Source: Sphingomonas sp. TZW2008
GTDB lineage: Bacteria > Pseudomonadota > Alphaproteobacteria > Sphingomonadales > Sphingomonadaceae
Assembly (NCBI RefSeq): GCF_002117915.1
Contig: NZ_BDJB01000005.1
Location: 186,001-250,000, forward strand
DNA: 64,000 bases
Direction of reading: 5' to 3'
Shown here piece by piece: positions 1-9,031 of the stretch. The notes under the pieces are model-generated. The model searched no databases. It was not told the origin of the DNA and saw only the letters and a list, made by a program, of their open reading frames with translations. Positions within the stretch are counted from its first letter, which is position 1. Every line of letters begins with the position of its first letter. The position numbers and the translations under genes are program-made.

Positions 1-1233
1 TATGCGTTGGCCGGCATCGGACCCGTTGCGCTAGCGGGTACGCATTTCGCCTTGTCGTTTGTGATGCTGCGGCTCCACACACCTGCCGCGTTCGGTACCT
101 TCACCTTTCTGTTCGTGGCTGCGCAATTCACCGTGGCATTGTCGAGCGCGCTTTTCGGCGCGCCGCTTCAATCCTTCGCATCGACGCGAATGAGTGGCGC
201 GGATGGCCGGGGCGCAGCCGTTTTTGCGGTGGCAAATGCCCTGGCCATGGTGGTGGCAATGAGCTTCCTAGTGCTTGGTTTGGCGATGGAGCTGCCAGGC
301 GCGGCTGCCGCTTGCTATGGCGTCTATACCGGTTCGATGATCGTGCGATGGTTGGGAAGGGCATGGTGCTATGCCGCTGATCGGCCGGGACGGGCGGCTT
401 CGTCAGATATCGTCTATGCTGGGATAACGCTGGCCTGTCTGGCGGCCGCGACGACTGGCGATTTGCTGTCGGCGGACAGCGCCATCTACGCCGCACTGTC
501 GGCTGGCGCGCTCACGAGCCTGCTGCCATTTGGTAAAGAATATTTCGCGTTGGCCTGGCGTCGGCCGACACGAAGGCTCTGGGAAACGTACCGGACCATC
601 TGGCAGGACCATTCACGCTGGTCGTTACTGGGCGTGACGGCGACCGAGCTTGCCGCCAACGCGCACGTCTATCTCGTGACGCTGTTCGCGGGGACGAGCG
701 CGGTCGCGCCGCTCGCGGCGGCGGCGCTGCTGCTTCGGCCGATGAACGTCGTTCAGAACGCGCTGTCGGAATATGAGCGGGCGCAAATGGCTGGCTTGCT
801 CGCCGACCAGGCGTTCGCCGACCTGCAACGATCACGCCGCTTTTTTTTGGCCGTGCTGCTGCTGGCCTGGTGTGCCACCGGCGTGATTGCATGGACCATT
901 CTGCACGTATCGCCTGAAATCGTCCTCTCCGGTCACTACGATGTGACGACGATTCGCTGGGCCGCTTTTGGATGGTTCGTCATCGCACTGCTAATCGTTC
1001 TGCAGATGCCGTCGAGCGTTATGCTTCAAGCCGCCGGTCGCTTTCGCGCGCTCGCAAAGGCGACGTTGTTTTCTTCTGCTACCAACGTGGCCGGTGTCGT
1101 GATCGTGCTGATGATCGCGGCTCCGATCTGGACGGTTGGCGTGATGGTAATCGGCTGGGGCGTCGAGCTTGTGCTTGTACGCCGCGCCGCCCGACGCCTA
1201 CTAATCGAAGAGATCGGCGTGGCGACGGGCTGA
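1..1233 (+). CDS. Polysaccharide flippase-like multispanning membrane protein (5' end outside window)
   Basis: The frame is open from the first base to a TGA at 1231-1233, so the true start probably lies upstream; about 410 residues are visible. The protein is a chain of hydrophobic segments separated by short Arg-rich loops, the pattern of Wzx/MATE-type lipid-linked oligosaccharide flippases (usually 400-500 aa). Near the visible start, a Gly/Ala-rich first membrane helix is followed by an FGTFTFLF segment typical of the second helix of such proteins. It would act in the inner membrane, moving an exopolysaccharide or O-antigen precursor. No glycosyltransferase neighbours are visible, so the polymer is unknown. 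Family assignment comes from hydropathy and general resemblance, not from catalytic residues. It converges on the phosphatase gene at 1288. Confidence 0.6.
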   Translation, partial: YALAGIGPVALAGTHFALSFVMLRLHTPAAFGTFTFLFVAAQFTVALSSALFGAPLQSFASTRMSGADGRGAAVFAVANALAMVVAMSFLVLGLAMELPGAAAACYGVYTGSMIVRWLGRAWCYAADRPGRAASSDIVYAGITLACLAAATTGDLLSADSAIYAALSAGALTSLLPFGKEYFALAWRRPTRRLWETYRTIWQDHSRWSLLGVTATELAANAHVYLVTLFAGTSAVAPLAAAALLLRPMNVVQNALSEYERAQMAGLLADQAFADLQRSRRFFLAVLLLAWCATGVIAWTILHVSPEIVLSGHYDVTTIRWAAFGWFVIALLIVLQMPSSVMLQAAGRFRALAKATLFSSATNVAGVVIVLMIAAPIWTVGVMVIGWGVELVLVRRAARRLLIEEIGVATG

Positions 1234-1287
1234 ACGACACGCAGAAAATATGCCGATGTGGTGCCCGTACGGTTCTACAGCACGGGG

Positions 1288-2040
1288 TCAGCGGGTGGCG
1301 GCAGGCGTTGCCAACACTTCGACTTCGGCGTTTTCGAGGTACACGGCGCTGAGGACGCCGGTAGCGTACGCTCCCGTATCGACACCGATACGATTACCCC
1401 GCATCTCGACGGCGGCCGAGATCGTATGACCGTGAACGATGACGGCGCCATGATCGCGCGGATCAGCAAGGAATTCTTCGCGGATCCAAAGCAGATTGCG
1501 GCGCTGCTGCCGGCGCAGCGCAACGCCGGGACGGACACCGGCATGGCAAAGGAAATAGTCGCCTGAAGTTGCTGTCAGCGGCCATGTGCGGATCCAGTCG
1601 AGCCGCTCCGGCGTCACTGCTGCGCGCAGCTGCTCGATATAGTCGCCGATATCGTCGCCGTCGAACGGTGGCAGCCCAAAGCTCGCAGCCGCTTCTACGC
1701 CGCCGTTGCGCAGCCAGTTCGAAAAGGTCATCGGATCACGCTCGCAGGCGCGAAGCAGCATCTCCTCGTGATTGCCGAGCAGCGTCATGATGCCTGGCAC
1801 CTCGTGCCGCTTGCGATCGAGCCAATCGAGCGCCCCGCGCGTATCGGGGCCGCGATCGACAATGTCTCCGAGGAAGACGAAGTGAGTCGTGTGCGCAGGC
1901 GGGCGGGTGGCGTTGTGCGCCATGATCCGGGCCCAAAGCCCTTCGAGCAGCTCGACACATCCGTGCACGTCACCAATCGCGTAGATCCGCTCGCCACGGG
2001 CGGTGGCGGGAGCGCGGCTTCGGCGGCCAAGGTTGCGCAA
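1288..2040 (-). CDS. PPP-family metallophosphoesterase (serine/threonine phosphatase-like)
   Basis: A 250-residue protein carrying the full PPP signature: GDVHG at residues 23-27, GDIVDRG at 58-64, GNHEE at 89-93 and a late HGHT. These residues bind the two catalytic metals. Members hydrolyse phosphoserine/threonine or diadenosine tetraphosphate; the size fits short bacterial PPP phosphatases related to PrpE/ApaH, and the sequence alone does not decide the substrate. It has no signal peptide, so it should be cytosolic. It lies 91 bp downstream of trpS on the same strand and may be read from the secB-murJ-trpS transcript. The start used is an ATG followed by an Arg-rich N-terminus; a later start just before the GERIYAIGD segment is possible. 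Confidence 0.85.
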   Translation of the reverse strand: MRNLGRRSRAPATARGERIYAIGDVHGCVELLEGLWARIMAHNATRPPAHTTHFVFLGDIVDRGPDTRGALDWLDRKRHEVPGIMTLLGNHEEMLLRACERDPMTFSNWLRNGGVEAAASFGLPPFDGDDIGDYIEQLRAAVTPERLDWIRTWPLTATSGDYFLCHAGVRPGVALRRQQRRNLLWIREEFLADPRDHGAVIVHGHTISAAVEMRGNRIGVDTGAYATGVLSAVYLENAEVEVLATPAATR

Positions 2041-2131
2041 TGCCTTGAGGATCGGTCTGGCTCGCCATCAACGCGCGGCGGGGCGCCGCATCGGCGTGCG
2101 GTGCCACAAACCGCCGGCGCCGACAATCGGG

Positions 2132-3139
2132 TTAGGCGAGCAACCCCATCGCGCGCTGTGCGGCGGCGAGCGTTGGCGCGGCGAGGTCGCGCGCCCTGGC
2201 CGCGCCGCGCGCCAGGATCGTGTCGATCGCGCCGCGGTCCGCCAGCAATCGCACCATCTCGTCGCGGATCGGTGCGAGCTTGGCAACGGCGAGATCGGCG
2301 AGCGCCGGCTTGAACTGGCCGAACCCCTTGCCGGCAAAGTCGGCGACCACATCATCGGGCGTACGATCGGCAAGCGCGGCAAAGATCGTGACGAGATTGC
2401 GCGCCTCGGCCCGACCCTCCAGCGCGGCCCAGCTATCGGGCAGCGGATCGGGATCGGTCTTTGCCTTGCGGAACTTGTCGGCGATCGTCTCGTCGCTGTC
2501 GATCAGCTTGACGACCGATTGTTCGGACGGGTTCGATTTCGACATCTTCGCCGACGCATCGCGCAGGCTCATGATCCGCGGCGCGGCGGCACTGATCAGC
2601 GGATCGGGCTGGGTGAAGAGGTCGATCTCGTAATCGAGGTTGAACTTTGCCGCGATGTCGCGCGCAAGCTCGAGGTGCTGCTTCTGGTCCTCGCCCACCG
2701 GCACGTGCGTCGCATTGTACAGAAGGACGTCCGCCGCCATCAGCACGGGATAGTCGTAGAGCCCGACGCTGGCGCCCTCGCGGTTCTTGCCCGCCTTGTC
2801 CTTGAACTGCGTCATGCGGTTGAGCCAGCCGACGCGCGCGACGTTGTTGAGCAGCCAGGCAAGCTCACTATGCGCGGGAACGCGCGTCTGGTTGAACAGG
2901 ATCGAGCGTTCGGGATCGATGCCTGCGGCGACCAACGTCGCGGTCATCTCGATCGTGTTGGCGGTGAGCTCGGCCGGCGCGATCCACTCGGTGAGACCGT
3001 GGAGATCGGCGATGAAGTACATCGTCTCCCCGCCGGCCGCCTGGATCTCGTCCTGCATCGCGACCCACTGCTTTACCGCGCCGAGATAATTACCCAGATG
3101 GAGATTACCGGTCGGCTTGATGCCGGAAACGACGCGCAT
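2132..3139 (-). CDS. trpS: Tryptophan--tRNA ligase
   Basis: 335 residues, the usual length for bacterial TrpRS. The enzyme charges tRNA-Trp using ATP. The N-terminus MRVVSGIKPTGNLHLGNYLG contains the class I HIGH-type motif (here HLGN), and the KMSKS loop is present exactly. The reading frame stays open far upstream, but the ATG at 3139 matches the family start and lies 8 bp after the murJ stop codon, so translation of the two is likely linked. It belongs to a leftward secB-murJ-trpS group. Confidence 0.97.
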   Translation of the reverse strand: MRVVSGIKPTGNLHLGNYLGAVKQWVAMQDEIQAAGGETMYFIADLHGLTEWIAPAELTANTIEMTATLVAAGIDPERSILFNQTRVPAHSELAWLLNNVARVGWLNRMTQFKDKAGKNREGASVGLYDYPVLMAADVLLYNATHVPVGEDQKQHLELARDIAAKFNLDYEIDLFTQPDPLISAAAPRIMSLRDASAKMSKSNPSEQSVVKLIDSDETIADKFRKAKTDPDPLPDSWAALEGRAEARNLVTIFAALADRTPDDVVADFAGKGFGQFKPALADLAVAKLAPIRDEMVRLLADRGAIDTILARGAARARDLAAPTLAAAQRAMGLLA

Positions 3140-3147
3140 GAACGATC

Positions 3148-4707
3148 CTATCGACGAACGAGGCTTCGCACGTCGGCGGGCCGGAACGCGCCGAACAGGA
3201 AGGTGGCGGCGACGTAGACCAGCGCGCCGGTGGTGACCAGCACCAGCATCGACCCCCAGCGTTCGAGCGCAGGGCCGGTGGTGTAGGGGCGGAACAGATC
3301 GGCGGTGAACCACATCACCGCGCCCATCAGCAGCGCGGCGAGCGCGAGCCGGCCCGCGCGGCGCTTCAGCTGCGCGTCCGCGACGAAATGGCCGCGCGCG
3401 GTAAGCGTGCGCCACAGCAGCGCGACGTTGACGGTGGAGGCGAGCGCGGTGGCGAGCGGCGGGCCGACATGGCCGAGCGGCACGATCAGCGCGAGATTGA
3501 GGACGAGATTGACGACCATCGATACGGTGGCGAACTTGACGGGGGTGCGCGTGTCCGAGCGGGCGTAGAAGCCGGGCGTCAGCACCTTGACGAGGATGTA
3601 CGACGGCAGGCCGATCGAGAAGGCGGCGAGCGACTGGGCGGTAGCCGCTGTGTCCTCGGCGGTGAAGGCGCCGTGCTGGAATAGCGCCGCGACGATCGGC
3701 GTGCCGCAGACGATCAGCGCGACGGTAGCGGGCAGGGTGAGGAACAGCGCGAGCTCAAGCCCGCGGTTCTGCGTCGTCATCGCCGCCGCCTCCTCGCCGC
3801 GCCCGAGCTGCGCCGAGATCGTCGGGAGGAGTACGGTGCCGAGGCCGATGCCGATCAGCCCGAGGGGCAGCTGGTTCAGGCGATCGGCGTAGTAGATATA
3901 GCTGACGGACCCGGCGGAGAGCAGGCTGGCAGCGAGCGCGGTGGATACAACGAGGTTGATCTGAACCGCGCCGGCGCCTGCCGCGGCGGGCCAGATCAGC
4001 GACAAAAGCTTCTTCACCTCGGGACTGAGCGTCGGGCGCTTCAGACGCAGCGCGACGCCGGCGCGCCGGCAGGCCCAGATCAGCCAGAGCAGCTGCAGCG
4101 CGCCCGATATGGTTACCGCGAACGCCTGATTGCGCGCGGTGAACAGCGGCTCGTGATCGTGGAACAGCAGCAAGGCGGCGATCAGCGTCGCATTGAGCAG
4201 GATCGGGGCGGCCGCCGCGACCCAGAAACGGTGCAGCGAGTTGAGCATCCCGCCCAGCAGCGACACGAGGCTGATGAGCATCAGATAGGGAAAGGTGATC
4301 CGCGACAGATCGACCGCGAAGGCGAATTGCGCGGGGCTAGCCGCGTTGAAGCCGCCCGAGAGTAGCCACGTGACCGGCCAGGCGGCGAGCTCCATGACAA
4401 CCGTGAAGACGAGCAGGACGGGCAGCAGCACCGACAATGCGTCGCTGGCGAAGGCCACGCCGTCAGGTAGGCCGCGCCCCCCCTTGTCCGCCACCTTGCG
4501 GTTGAACATGGGAATGAAGGCGGCGGAGAAGGCGCCTTCCGCGAACAGCGCGCGGAACATGTTGGGGAGGCGGAAGGCGATCAGGAACGCATCGGACGCG
4601 AAGCCCGCACCGACGAAGCGTGCGAACAATGAGTCGCGCACCAGCCCGAGGATGCGGCTGGCGAGCGTGAGCCCACCGACGGAGCCGAGCGCGCGCGTAA
4701 GGTTCAT
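3148..4707 (-). CDS. murJ: Lipid II flippase MurJ (MviN)
   Basis: 519 residues with about 14 hydrophobic segments. MurJ flips lipid II across the inner membrane for peptidoglycan synthesis. The N-terminus carries the family hallmarks: an SRILGLVRD segment followed by FLIAFRLPNMFRALFAEGAF, conserved residues of the MurJ central cavity. Length and topology are normal. The gene follows secB by 113 bp and precedes trpS by 8 bp on the same strand. Confidence 0.97.
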   Translation of the reverse strand: MNLTRALGSVGGLTLASRILGLVRDSLFARFVGAGFASDAFLIAFRLPNMFRALFAEGAFSAAFIPMFNRKVADKGGRGLPDGVAFASDALSVLLPVLLVFTVVMELAAWPVTWLLSGGFNAASPAQFAFAVDLSRITFPYLMLISLVSLLGGMLNSLHRFWVAAAAPILLNATLIAALLLFHDHEPLFTARNQAFAVTISGALQLLWLIWACRRAGVALRLKRPTLSPEVKKLLSLIWPAAAGAGAVQINLVVSTALAASLLSAGSVSYIYYADRLNQLPLGLIGIGLGTVLLPTISAQLGRGEEAAAMTTQNRGLELALFLTLPATVALIVCGTPIVAALFQHGAFTAEDTAATAQSLAAFSIGLPSYILVKVLTPGFYARSDTRTPVKFATVSMVVNLVLNLALIVPLGHVGPPLATALASTVNVALLWRTLTARGHFVADAQLKRRAGRLALAALLMGAVMWFTADLFRPYTTGPALERWGSMLVLVTTGALVYVAATFLFGAFRPADVRSLVRR

Positions 4708-4820
4708 CGCTGTGTCGGCTTTCCGGTGGGCGTCACGCGCTCAGCGAAGCCTGCTTTTGCCCGCGCGTGGCGAGGCGGCATGACTTCGACGAACGCGCGA
4801 CGAACGGACCGGGGCTGCTC

Positions 4821-5333
4821 TTACGCGTTGCCGAAATTGCCGGCGGCAAGCTGCGCGTCGCGCTGCTCGGCCTGCTGCATGTAGAGCGCGTTGAAGTCGA
4901 TCGGCTCGAGCAGCAGCGGCGGGAAGCCGCCGTCACGGATCGTGTCGGCGACGACGCGGCGCGCGAACGGGAACAGGAGGCGCGGCCCTTCACCGAGCAG
5001 GAACGGCTGAAGCGCGTCCAACGGCACGTTGCGCACGCCAAACAGCCCGGCATAGGCCAGCTCGACGAGGAAGGTGACGCGGCCCTGCGTTTCGGCACGG
5101 ACCTCGATCTTGAGCACGACCTCGTGCGCGTCGTCGGCGATCTGGTTCGCCGCGATATCGAACTGGACGTTGATCTCGGGACCCTGCTGGTTCTGGAACA
5201 CGGCCGGCGCGTTCGGATTTTCGAACGACAGATCCTTCACATATTGCGAGATCAGCCCGACGGCCGGCGCATTGTCCTCGCCGTTCGGCTGCGGCGTCGT
5301 GTCGAAACCGGTGCCGGTGTTCTGCTCGTCCAT
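4821..5333 (-). CDS. secB: Protein-export chaperone SecB
   Basis: 170 residues. SecB is a cytosolic tetrameric chaperone that keeps secretory preproteins unfolded and hands them to SecA. The segment ISQYVKDLSFENPNAP and the later LFPFARRVVADTIRDGGFPP are SecB signatures. The N-terminal acidic, Gln/Asn-rich extension is common in alphaproteobacteria. The ATG at 5333 (MDEQ) was chosen because the upstream frame does not resemble the family. It is divergent from the Tim44-like gene across a 151-bp region that holds two facing promoter candidates. Confidence 0.96.
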   Translation of the reverse strand: MDEQNTGTGFDTTPQPNGEDNAPAVGLISQYVKDLSFENPNAPAVFQNQQGPEINVQFDIAANQIADDAHEVVLKIEVRAETQGRVTFLVELAYAGLFGVRNVPLDALQPFLLGEGPRLLFPFARRVVADTIRDGGFPPLLLEPIDFNALYMQQAEQRDAQLAAGNFGNA

Positions 5334-5388
5334 CGTGCGTCTTTCCCTGAGAAGATGGTGGGCGCATGCGGAGCGCCGGACCGGCGCG

Positions 5389-5417
5389 CGCCTAGCAGGC
5401 GGCATGATCGGTTTCAA
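5389..5417 (-). promoter_or_regulatory. Candidate sigma-70 promoter for secB
   Basis: On the minus strand a TTGAAA -35 box (5412-5417) is followed after exactly 17 nt by TAGGCG (5389-5394). The -35 is good and the -10 weak, with only TA matching, which is common in GC-rich alphaproteobacteria. The transcript would start roughly 45 nt before the secB ATG. Confidence 0.4.
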
Positions 5418-5430
5418 CGGCGGCACCCAT

Positions 5431-5459
5431 TTGAAACATGGGGCGTTGCGGACTATGTT
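5431..5459 (+). promoter_or_regulatory. Candidate sigma-70 promoter for the Tim44-like / mltA / Smr operon
   Basis: TTGAAA (5431-5436), a 17-nt spacer and TATGTT (5454-5459) lie about 25 nt before the GTG start at 5485, with a GGAGG ribosome site at 5476-5480. Spacing is ideal and both boxes match well for a GC-rich genome. Confidence 0.55.
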
Positions 5460-5484
5460 GAGAGCTTAGCGTATCGGAGGCCTG

Positions 5485-6129
5485 GTGTTCTACATTATCG
5501 TGCTCGCCATGGTTGCCGCGTTCCTGGCGCTCCGGCTCTACTCGGTGCTCGGAAAGCGGACGGGACATGAGCAGCCCCTGCCCAAGCCCGCCGAGGATCG
5601 GGTGGCGCCGCAGCCATTGCCCCGCGCGGTGGAAAAGGTGGCCGAACCTCGTGAGCCGGTAGCAAAGCCGTTCGAAGGCAATGCCGAACCGGGCATTCGC
5701 GCGATCGTCGGGGCCGAGCAGGGTTTCGATGTGGCGCGGTTCCTCGACGGCGCGCAGGCGGCCTATCGCATGATCCTGGAGGCGTTCTGGCGCGGCGATC
5801 GTGCGACGCTCGACGATCTGGTCTCGCCGGACGTCGCCCGCGCTTTCGGTGACGCGATCGCTGCGCGCGAGGCGGCCGGCCACACGCTCGATAATCGTCT
5901 GGTGTCAATCGAGAAGGCGGTGATCACCGGCGCCTCGCTCAATGGCAAGGACGCGCGCATCACGGTGCGGTTCGACGCCGATATCGCGGCGGTGACGCGC
6001 AACGCCGACGGTGAAGTCGTCGCGGGATCGACCAGCGACGCCGTCGAGACGCATGACGTGTGGACGTTCGCGCGGACGCTGCGCAGCGCCGATCCGAATT
6101 GGAAGCTTTCGGACACCGACGAAGCGTGA
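5485..6129 (+). CDS. Tim44/TimA-like putative adaptor protein
   Basis: 214 residues starting at a GTG with a perfect GGAGG six bases upstream. The N-terminus is a single membrane helix, then a charged Pro-rich linker, then a Tim44-like domain from about residue 80 (AYRMILEAFWRGDRATL, then a VSPDVARAF segment). The domain is shared with mitochondrial Tim44 and bacterial TimA, which sit at the inner membrane near the translocase; the bacterial role is poorly defined. Its place directly opposite secB supports a link to protein export. The mltA start codon overlaps its stop (GTGA). Confidence 0.85.
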   Translation: MFYIIVLAMVAAFLALRLYSVLGKRTGHEQPLPKPAEDRVAPQPLPRAVEKVAEPREPVAKPFEGNAEPGIRAIVGAEQGFDVARFLDGAQAAYRMILEAFWRGDRATLDDLVSPDVARAFGDAIAAREAAGHTLDNRLVSIEKAVITGASLNGKDARITVRFDADIAAVTRNADGEVVAGSTSDAVETHDVWTFARTLRSADPNWKLSDTDEA

Positions 6130-7367
6130 GCCTGCGTTCGGGGGTAGTGGCGCTGGCCAGCGCGCTGGCGCTGTCGGCATGCGTCGGGGGCGTGGAGCCG
6201 CCGCGAACGTCATCAGTGCCGTCGCTGCCGTCCCGACTGCCCGTGCGCCAACCCGTTGCCGCGACGCCGATCCCGCCGGTTCCGGTGGCCGTCAACGGCA
6301 GCGCGACGACCGCGGTGGCGGCTGGGCTGATGGCCGGTCCGCCGGTGGCGAGCCTGCCGATCGTTGGCGACACGGCGGCGCGTGCCCTGGCGGCATTTCG
6401 GATCAGCTGCCCCTCGGTCGTACGGCGCGCCGACCCGACGGGACTGACGCGCGGCGAGGACTGGCGTGCCGCATGCGACGCGGCCGCCGGCGGCGCGGGC
6501 GATCCTCGCGACTTCTTCGCTCGGCATTTCGAAGCGGTGCAGGTGGGTGACGGAAAAGCGTTCGCTACCGGCTATTTCATCCCGGAGATCGCGGGTACGC
6601 GCGAGTATCGCGACGGGTACGCGCCGATCTACGCGCGGCCGAGCGACCTCGTCGATGTCGACCTCGGGCTGTTCTCGACCGACCTAAAGGGCAAGAAGAT
6701 CCGCGGGCGTGTCGAGGGGACGAACTTCGTGCCCTATTACGATCGGACCGCGATCGAGCGCGACGCGCTGCGCGGCAAGGCGCGTATCCTCGGGTATGCG
6801 GTCGATCCCGTCGAGCTGTTCTTCCTTCAGGTGCAAGGCTCCGGCCTCGTCCGTCTGCCCGATGGCGAGGTGCTGCGGATCGGTTACGACAGCCAGAACG
6901 GGCGCGATTACACCGGGATCGGCAAGCTGATGCGCGACCGCGGACTGCTCGGGCCGGGGCAGGCGAGCATGCAGGGCATCGTCGCCTGGTTGCATGCCAA
7001 TCCCGAGGAAGGCCGCGCGATCATGCGCGAGAACAAGAGCTACGTCTTCTTCCGCCTGCTCGACGGCCCGCCGCTCGGCGCTATGGGGCTGCCGGTGAGT
7101 GGAGGCGCCACGGTTGCCGCCGACACGCGCTTCGTGCCGCTCGGCGCGCCGGTGTTCCTGTCGATGGACCGGACCGACGCGACGGGGCTGTGGGTGGCAC
7201 AGGACACCGGCGGTGCGATCAAGGGCACCAACCGCTTCGATACCTTCTGGGGCGCTGGCGACGAGGCGCAGGCGATCGCGGGCGGGATGAGCGCGCGCGG
7301 TACCGCCTTCGTCCTGGTGCCGCGCGGTACGCTGGCTCGGCTCGGTGTCGCGCAACCTCGCCCCTGA
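6126..7367 (+). CDS. mltA: Membrane-bound lytic murein transglycosylase A (MltA) lipoprotein
   Basis: 413 residues from a GTG that overlaps the previous stop codon. The first 19 residues form a lipoprotein signal with lipobox LSAC (Cys19), so the mature protein is probably anchored to the outer membrane. It cleaves the MurNAc-GlcNAc bond of peptidoglycan, forming 1,6-anhydro ends. The MltA domain (GYFIPEIAGTREYRDGYAPIY, roughly residues 155-175) and the C-terminal 3D domain (a TGLWVAQDTGGAIKG stretch with conserved Asp residues) are clear. A longer upstream frame exists, but the GTG gives the lipobox at the right distance. Confidence 0.93.
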   Translation: MSLRSGVVALASALALSACVGGVEPPRTSSVPSLPSRLPVRQPVAATPIPPVPVAVNGSATTAVAAGLMAGPPVASLPIVGDTAARALAAFRISCPSVVRRADPTGLTRGEDWRAACDAAAGGAGDPRDFFARHFEAVQVGDGKAFATGYFIPEIAGTREYRDGYAPIYARPSDLVDVDLGLFSTDLKGKKIRGRVEGTNFVPYYDRTAIERDALRGKARILGYAVDPVELFFLQVQGSGLVRLPDGEVLRIGYDSQNGRDYTGIGKLMRDRGLLGPGQASMQGIVAWLHANPEEGRAIMRENKSYVFFRLLDGPPLGAMGLPVSGGATVAADTRFVPLGAPVFLSMDRTDATGLWVAQDTGGAIKGTNRFDTFWGAGDEAQAIAGGMSARGTAFVLVPRGTLARLGVAQPRP

Positions 7368-7896
7368 CGAAGCCGCGCTGTGGGCGCGCGTGATGGCGAG
7401 CGTCCGCCCGCTGCGTGCGATCCGGCCGGTGGCAGCCGCCAAGATCGCGCCGGCGACGCTGCCGCCGCCCGGCACGCCAAAGGTCCGTGTCTTGCCCGTC
7501 CGCCCTGTCCCGCAGCCTAAGCCCGAGCCGCGCAAAGTGCCGCAACCCGGCGTCACGCTCGACGGGGGGTGGGACAAGCGGCTCGCGCGCGGGATGATCA
7601 TCCCGGACGCGACGATCGACCTGCATGGGCACACGCTGCACTCGGCGCACGATCTGCTCGACGCGGCGCTTGATCGCGCGATCCGGCGCGGCGACCGCGT
7701 GATCCTGCTGGTGACGGGCAAGCCACCGCGGCCGGATAGCGAGCGGCCGCACGCGCGCGGCGCGATCCGTGCGGCGACCGGCGATTGGCTGGCCGCATCC
7801 CGGCACGCCGGCGCGATCGCGGCGGTGCGCGGCGCACATCCGCGCCACGGTGGTCAGGGCGCGCTGTACATCGTGCTGCGCCGCCCGCGCGGCTGA
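7345..7896 (+). CDS. Smr-domain protein
   Basis: 183 residues. The C-terminal half (about 88-183) is an Smr domain with its IDLHGHT motif and a later GAHPRHGGQGALYI segment. Smr domains are nucleic-acid binding or nicking modules; stand-alone proteins of this size are widespread and their target is not known. The N-terminal half is Pro/Arg-rich and probably flexible. The GTG start lies 23 bp inside mltA, so the genes are translationally linked. It converges on dapE with a 7-bp gap. Confidence 0.85.
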   Translation: MSRNLAPDEAALWARVMASVRPLRAIRPVAAAKIAPATLPPPGTPKVRVLPVRPVPQPKPEPRKVPQPGVTLDGGWDKRLARGMIIPDATIDLHGHTLHSAHDLLDAALDRAIRRGDRVILLVTGKPPRPDSERPHARGAIRAATGDWLAASRHAGAIAAVRGAHPRHGGQGALYIVLRRPRG

Positions 7897-7903
7897 CGCG
7901 CGG

Positions 7904-9031
7904 TCAACCGCGCGGATCGAGTGCGCGGCCGAGAATGTCGGCGTAGATATCGGCGAGCAGGTAGAGGTCGGCGACGGCGACCGCCTCGTCGAGCTTGTGC
8001 ATCGTCGCATTGACGAGGCCGAACTCGACTGTGGGGCAGAGCGCAGAGAGGAACCGCGCGTCGGACGTGCCGCCGGTGGTCGATAGTTCGGGCACGATGC
8101 CTGTCCGGGCGGTGATCGCATCGGCCACGCTGGCCGATAGCGCGCCGGGCGGAGTGAGGAACGCCTCCCCCGATACCTTGCCCTCGACGCGGGTTTCGGG
8201 AGCATGACGCCGCACGACAGCGGTGATGCGGTCGATGAGCGCGGAACCTTGGTGGCAGTCGTTGAAGCGGATCGAAAGGCGCGCGGACGCCTTGGCGGGA
8301 ATGACGTTGGTCGCCTGATTGCCGACCGCGAGATCGGTGATCTCGATGTTCGACGGCTGGAACCAGTCGGTGCCCTCGTCGAGCACGATGCCGTCGATCT
8401 CGGTAAGCGCGGCGACGAGGCGCGGGATCGGATTATCGGCGAGATGCGGGTAAGCGACGTGGCCCTGGCGGCCAGGAACGTCGATCCAGATATTGACCGA
8501 GCCGCGCCGCCCGATCTTGATCATGTCGCCGAGCCGCGTGGTCGACGTCGGTTCGCCGACGAGGCAGGCGTCGGGACGCAGCCCGCGCGCCGCCATTCGA
8601 TCGATCAGCGCGCGCGTGCCGTAGGTGGCGGGGCCTTCCTCGTCCCCGGTGATGATGAGGCTGGTCGTTCCAGCCGTTTCCACCCGCGCGGCGGCGGCAA
8701 CGAAGGCGGCGATCGCGCCCTTCATGTCGACCGCGCCGCGGCCGTAGAGGAGATCGCCGCGAACCTCCGGCGCAAAGGCGCCGCTCGTCCAGCCATCGCC
8801 CGGTGGCACCACGTCGAGGTGACCGGCAAAGGCGAAATGCCGCCCGCCGCTGCCGCGCACCGCGAGCAGATTCTCCACGGGGCCGTCGGGCGCGGCCCCC
8901 GCGACGAAGCGATCGACCGCGAAGCCGAGCGGTACCAGCGCCGCCTCGAGTACGTCGAACACGTTACCGCGCGCGGGCGTGACGCTCTCGCAGCCGAGCA
9001 GCGCGGCGGCGAGCGCGAGCGGATCGGTCAC
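7904..9031 (-). CDS. dapE: Succinyl-diaminopimelate desuccinylase
   Basis: 375 residues, normal for DapE. This cytosolic M20-family zinc enzyme removes succinate from N-succinyl-LL-2,6-diaminopimelate, giving the LL-diaminopimelate needed for lysine and peptidoglycan. Motifs include FAGHLDVVPPGD (His and Asp metal ligands), GRGAVDMKG, and TGDEEGPA with the general base Glu. The GTG start at 9031 overlaps the stop of the GST gene (GTGA), consistent with coupling. asd, an earlier step of the same pathway, is at 26930 and not linked. Confidence 0.95.
   Translation of the reverse strand: MTDPLALAAALLGCESVTPARGNVFDVLEAALVPLGFAVDRFVAGAAPDGPVENLLAVRGSGGRHFAFAGHLDVVPPGDGWTSGAFAPEVRGDLLYGRGAVDMKGAIAAFVAAAARVETAGTTSLIITGDEEGPATYGTRALIDRMAARGLRPDACLVGEPTSTTRLGDMIKIGRRGSVNIWIDVPGRQGHVAYPHLADNPIPRLVAALTEIDGIVLDEGTDWFQPSNIEITDLAVGNQATNVIPAKASARLSIRFNDCHQGSALIDRITAVVRRHAPETRVEGKVSGEAFLTPPGALSASVADAITARTGIVPELSTTGGTSDARFLSALCPTVEFGLVNATMHKLDEAVAVADLYLLADIYADILGRALDPRG

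Noticed and set aside
2003-3217. A 404-codon plus-strand open frame opposite trpS
   Set aside because: trpS is complete with both class I motifs; the antisense product is low-complexity Arg/Leu/Glu and resembles no protein.
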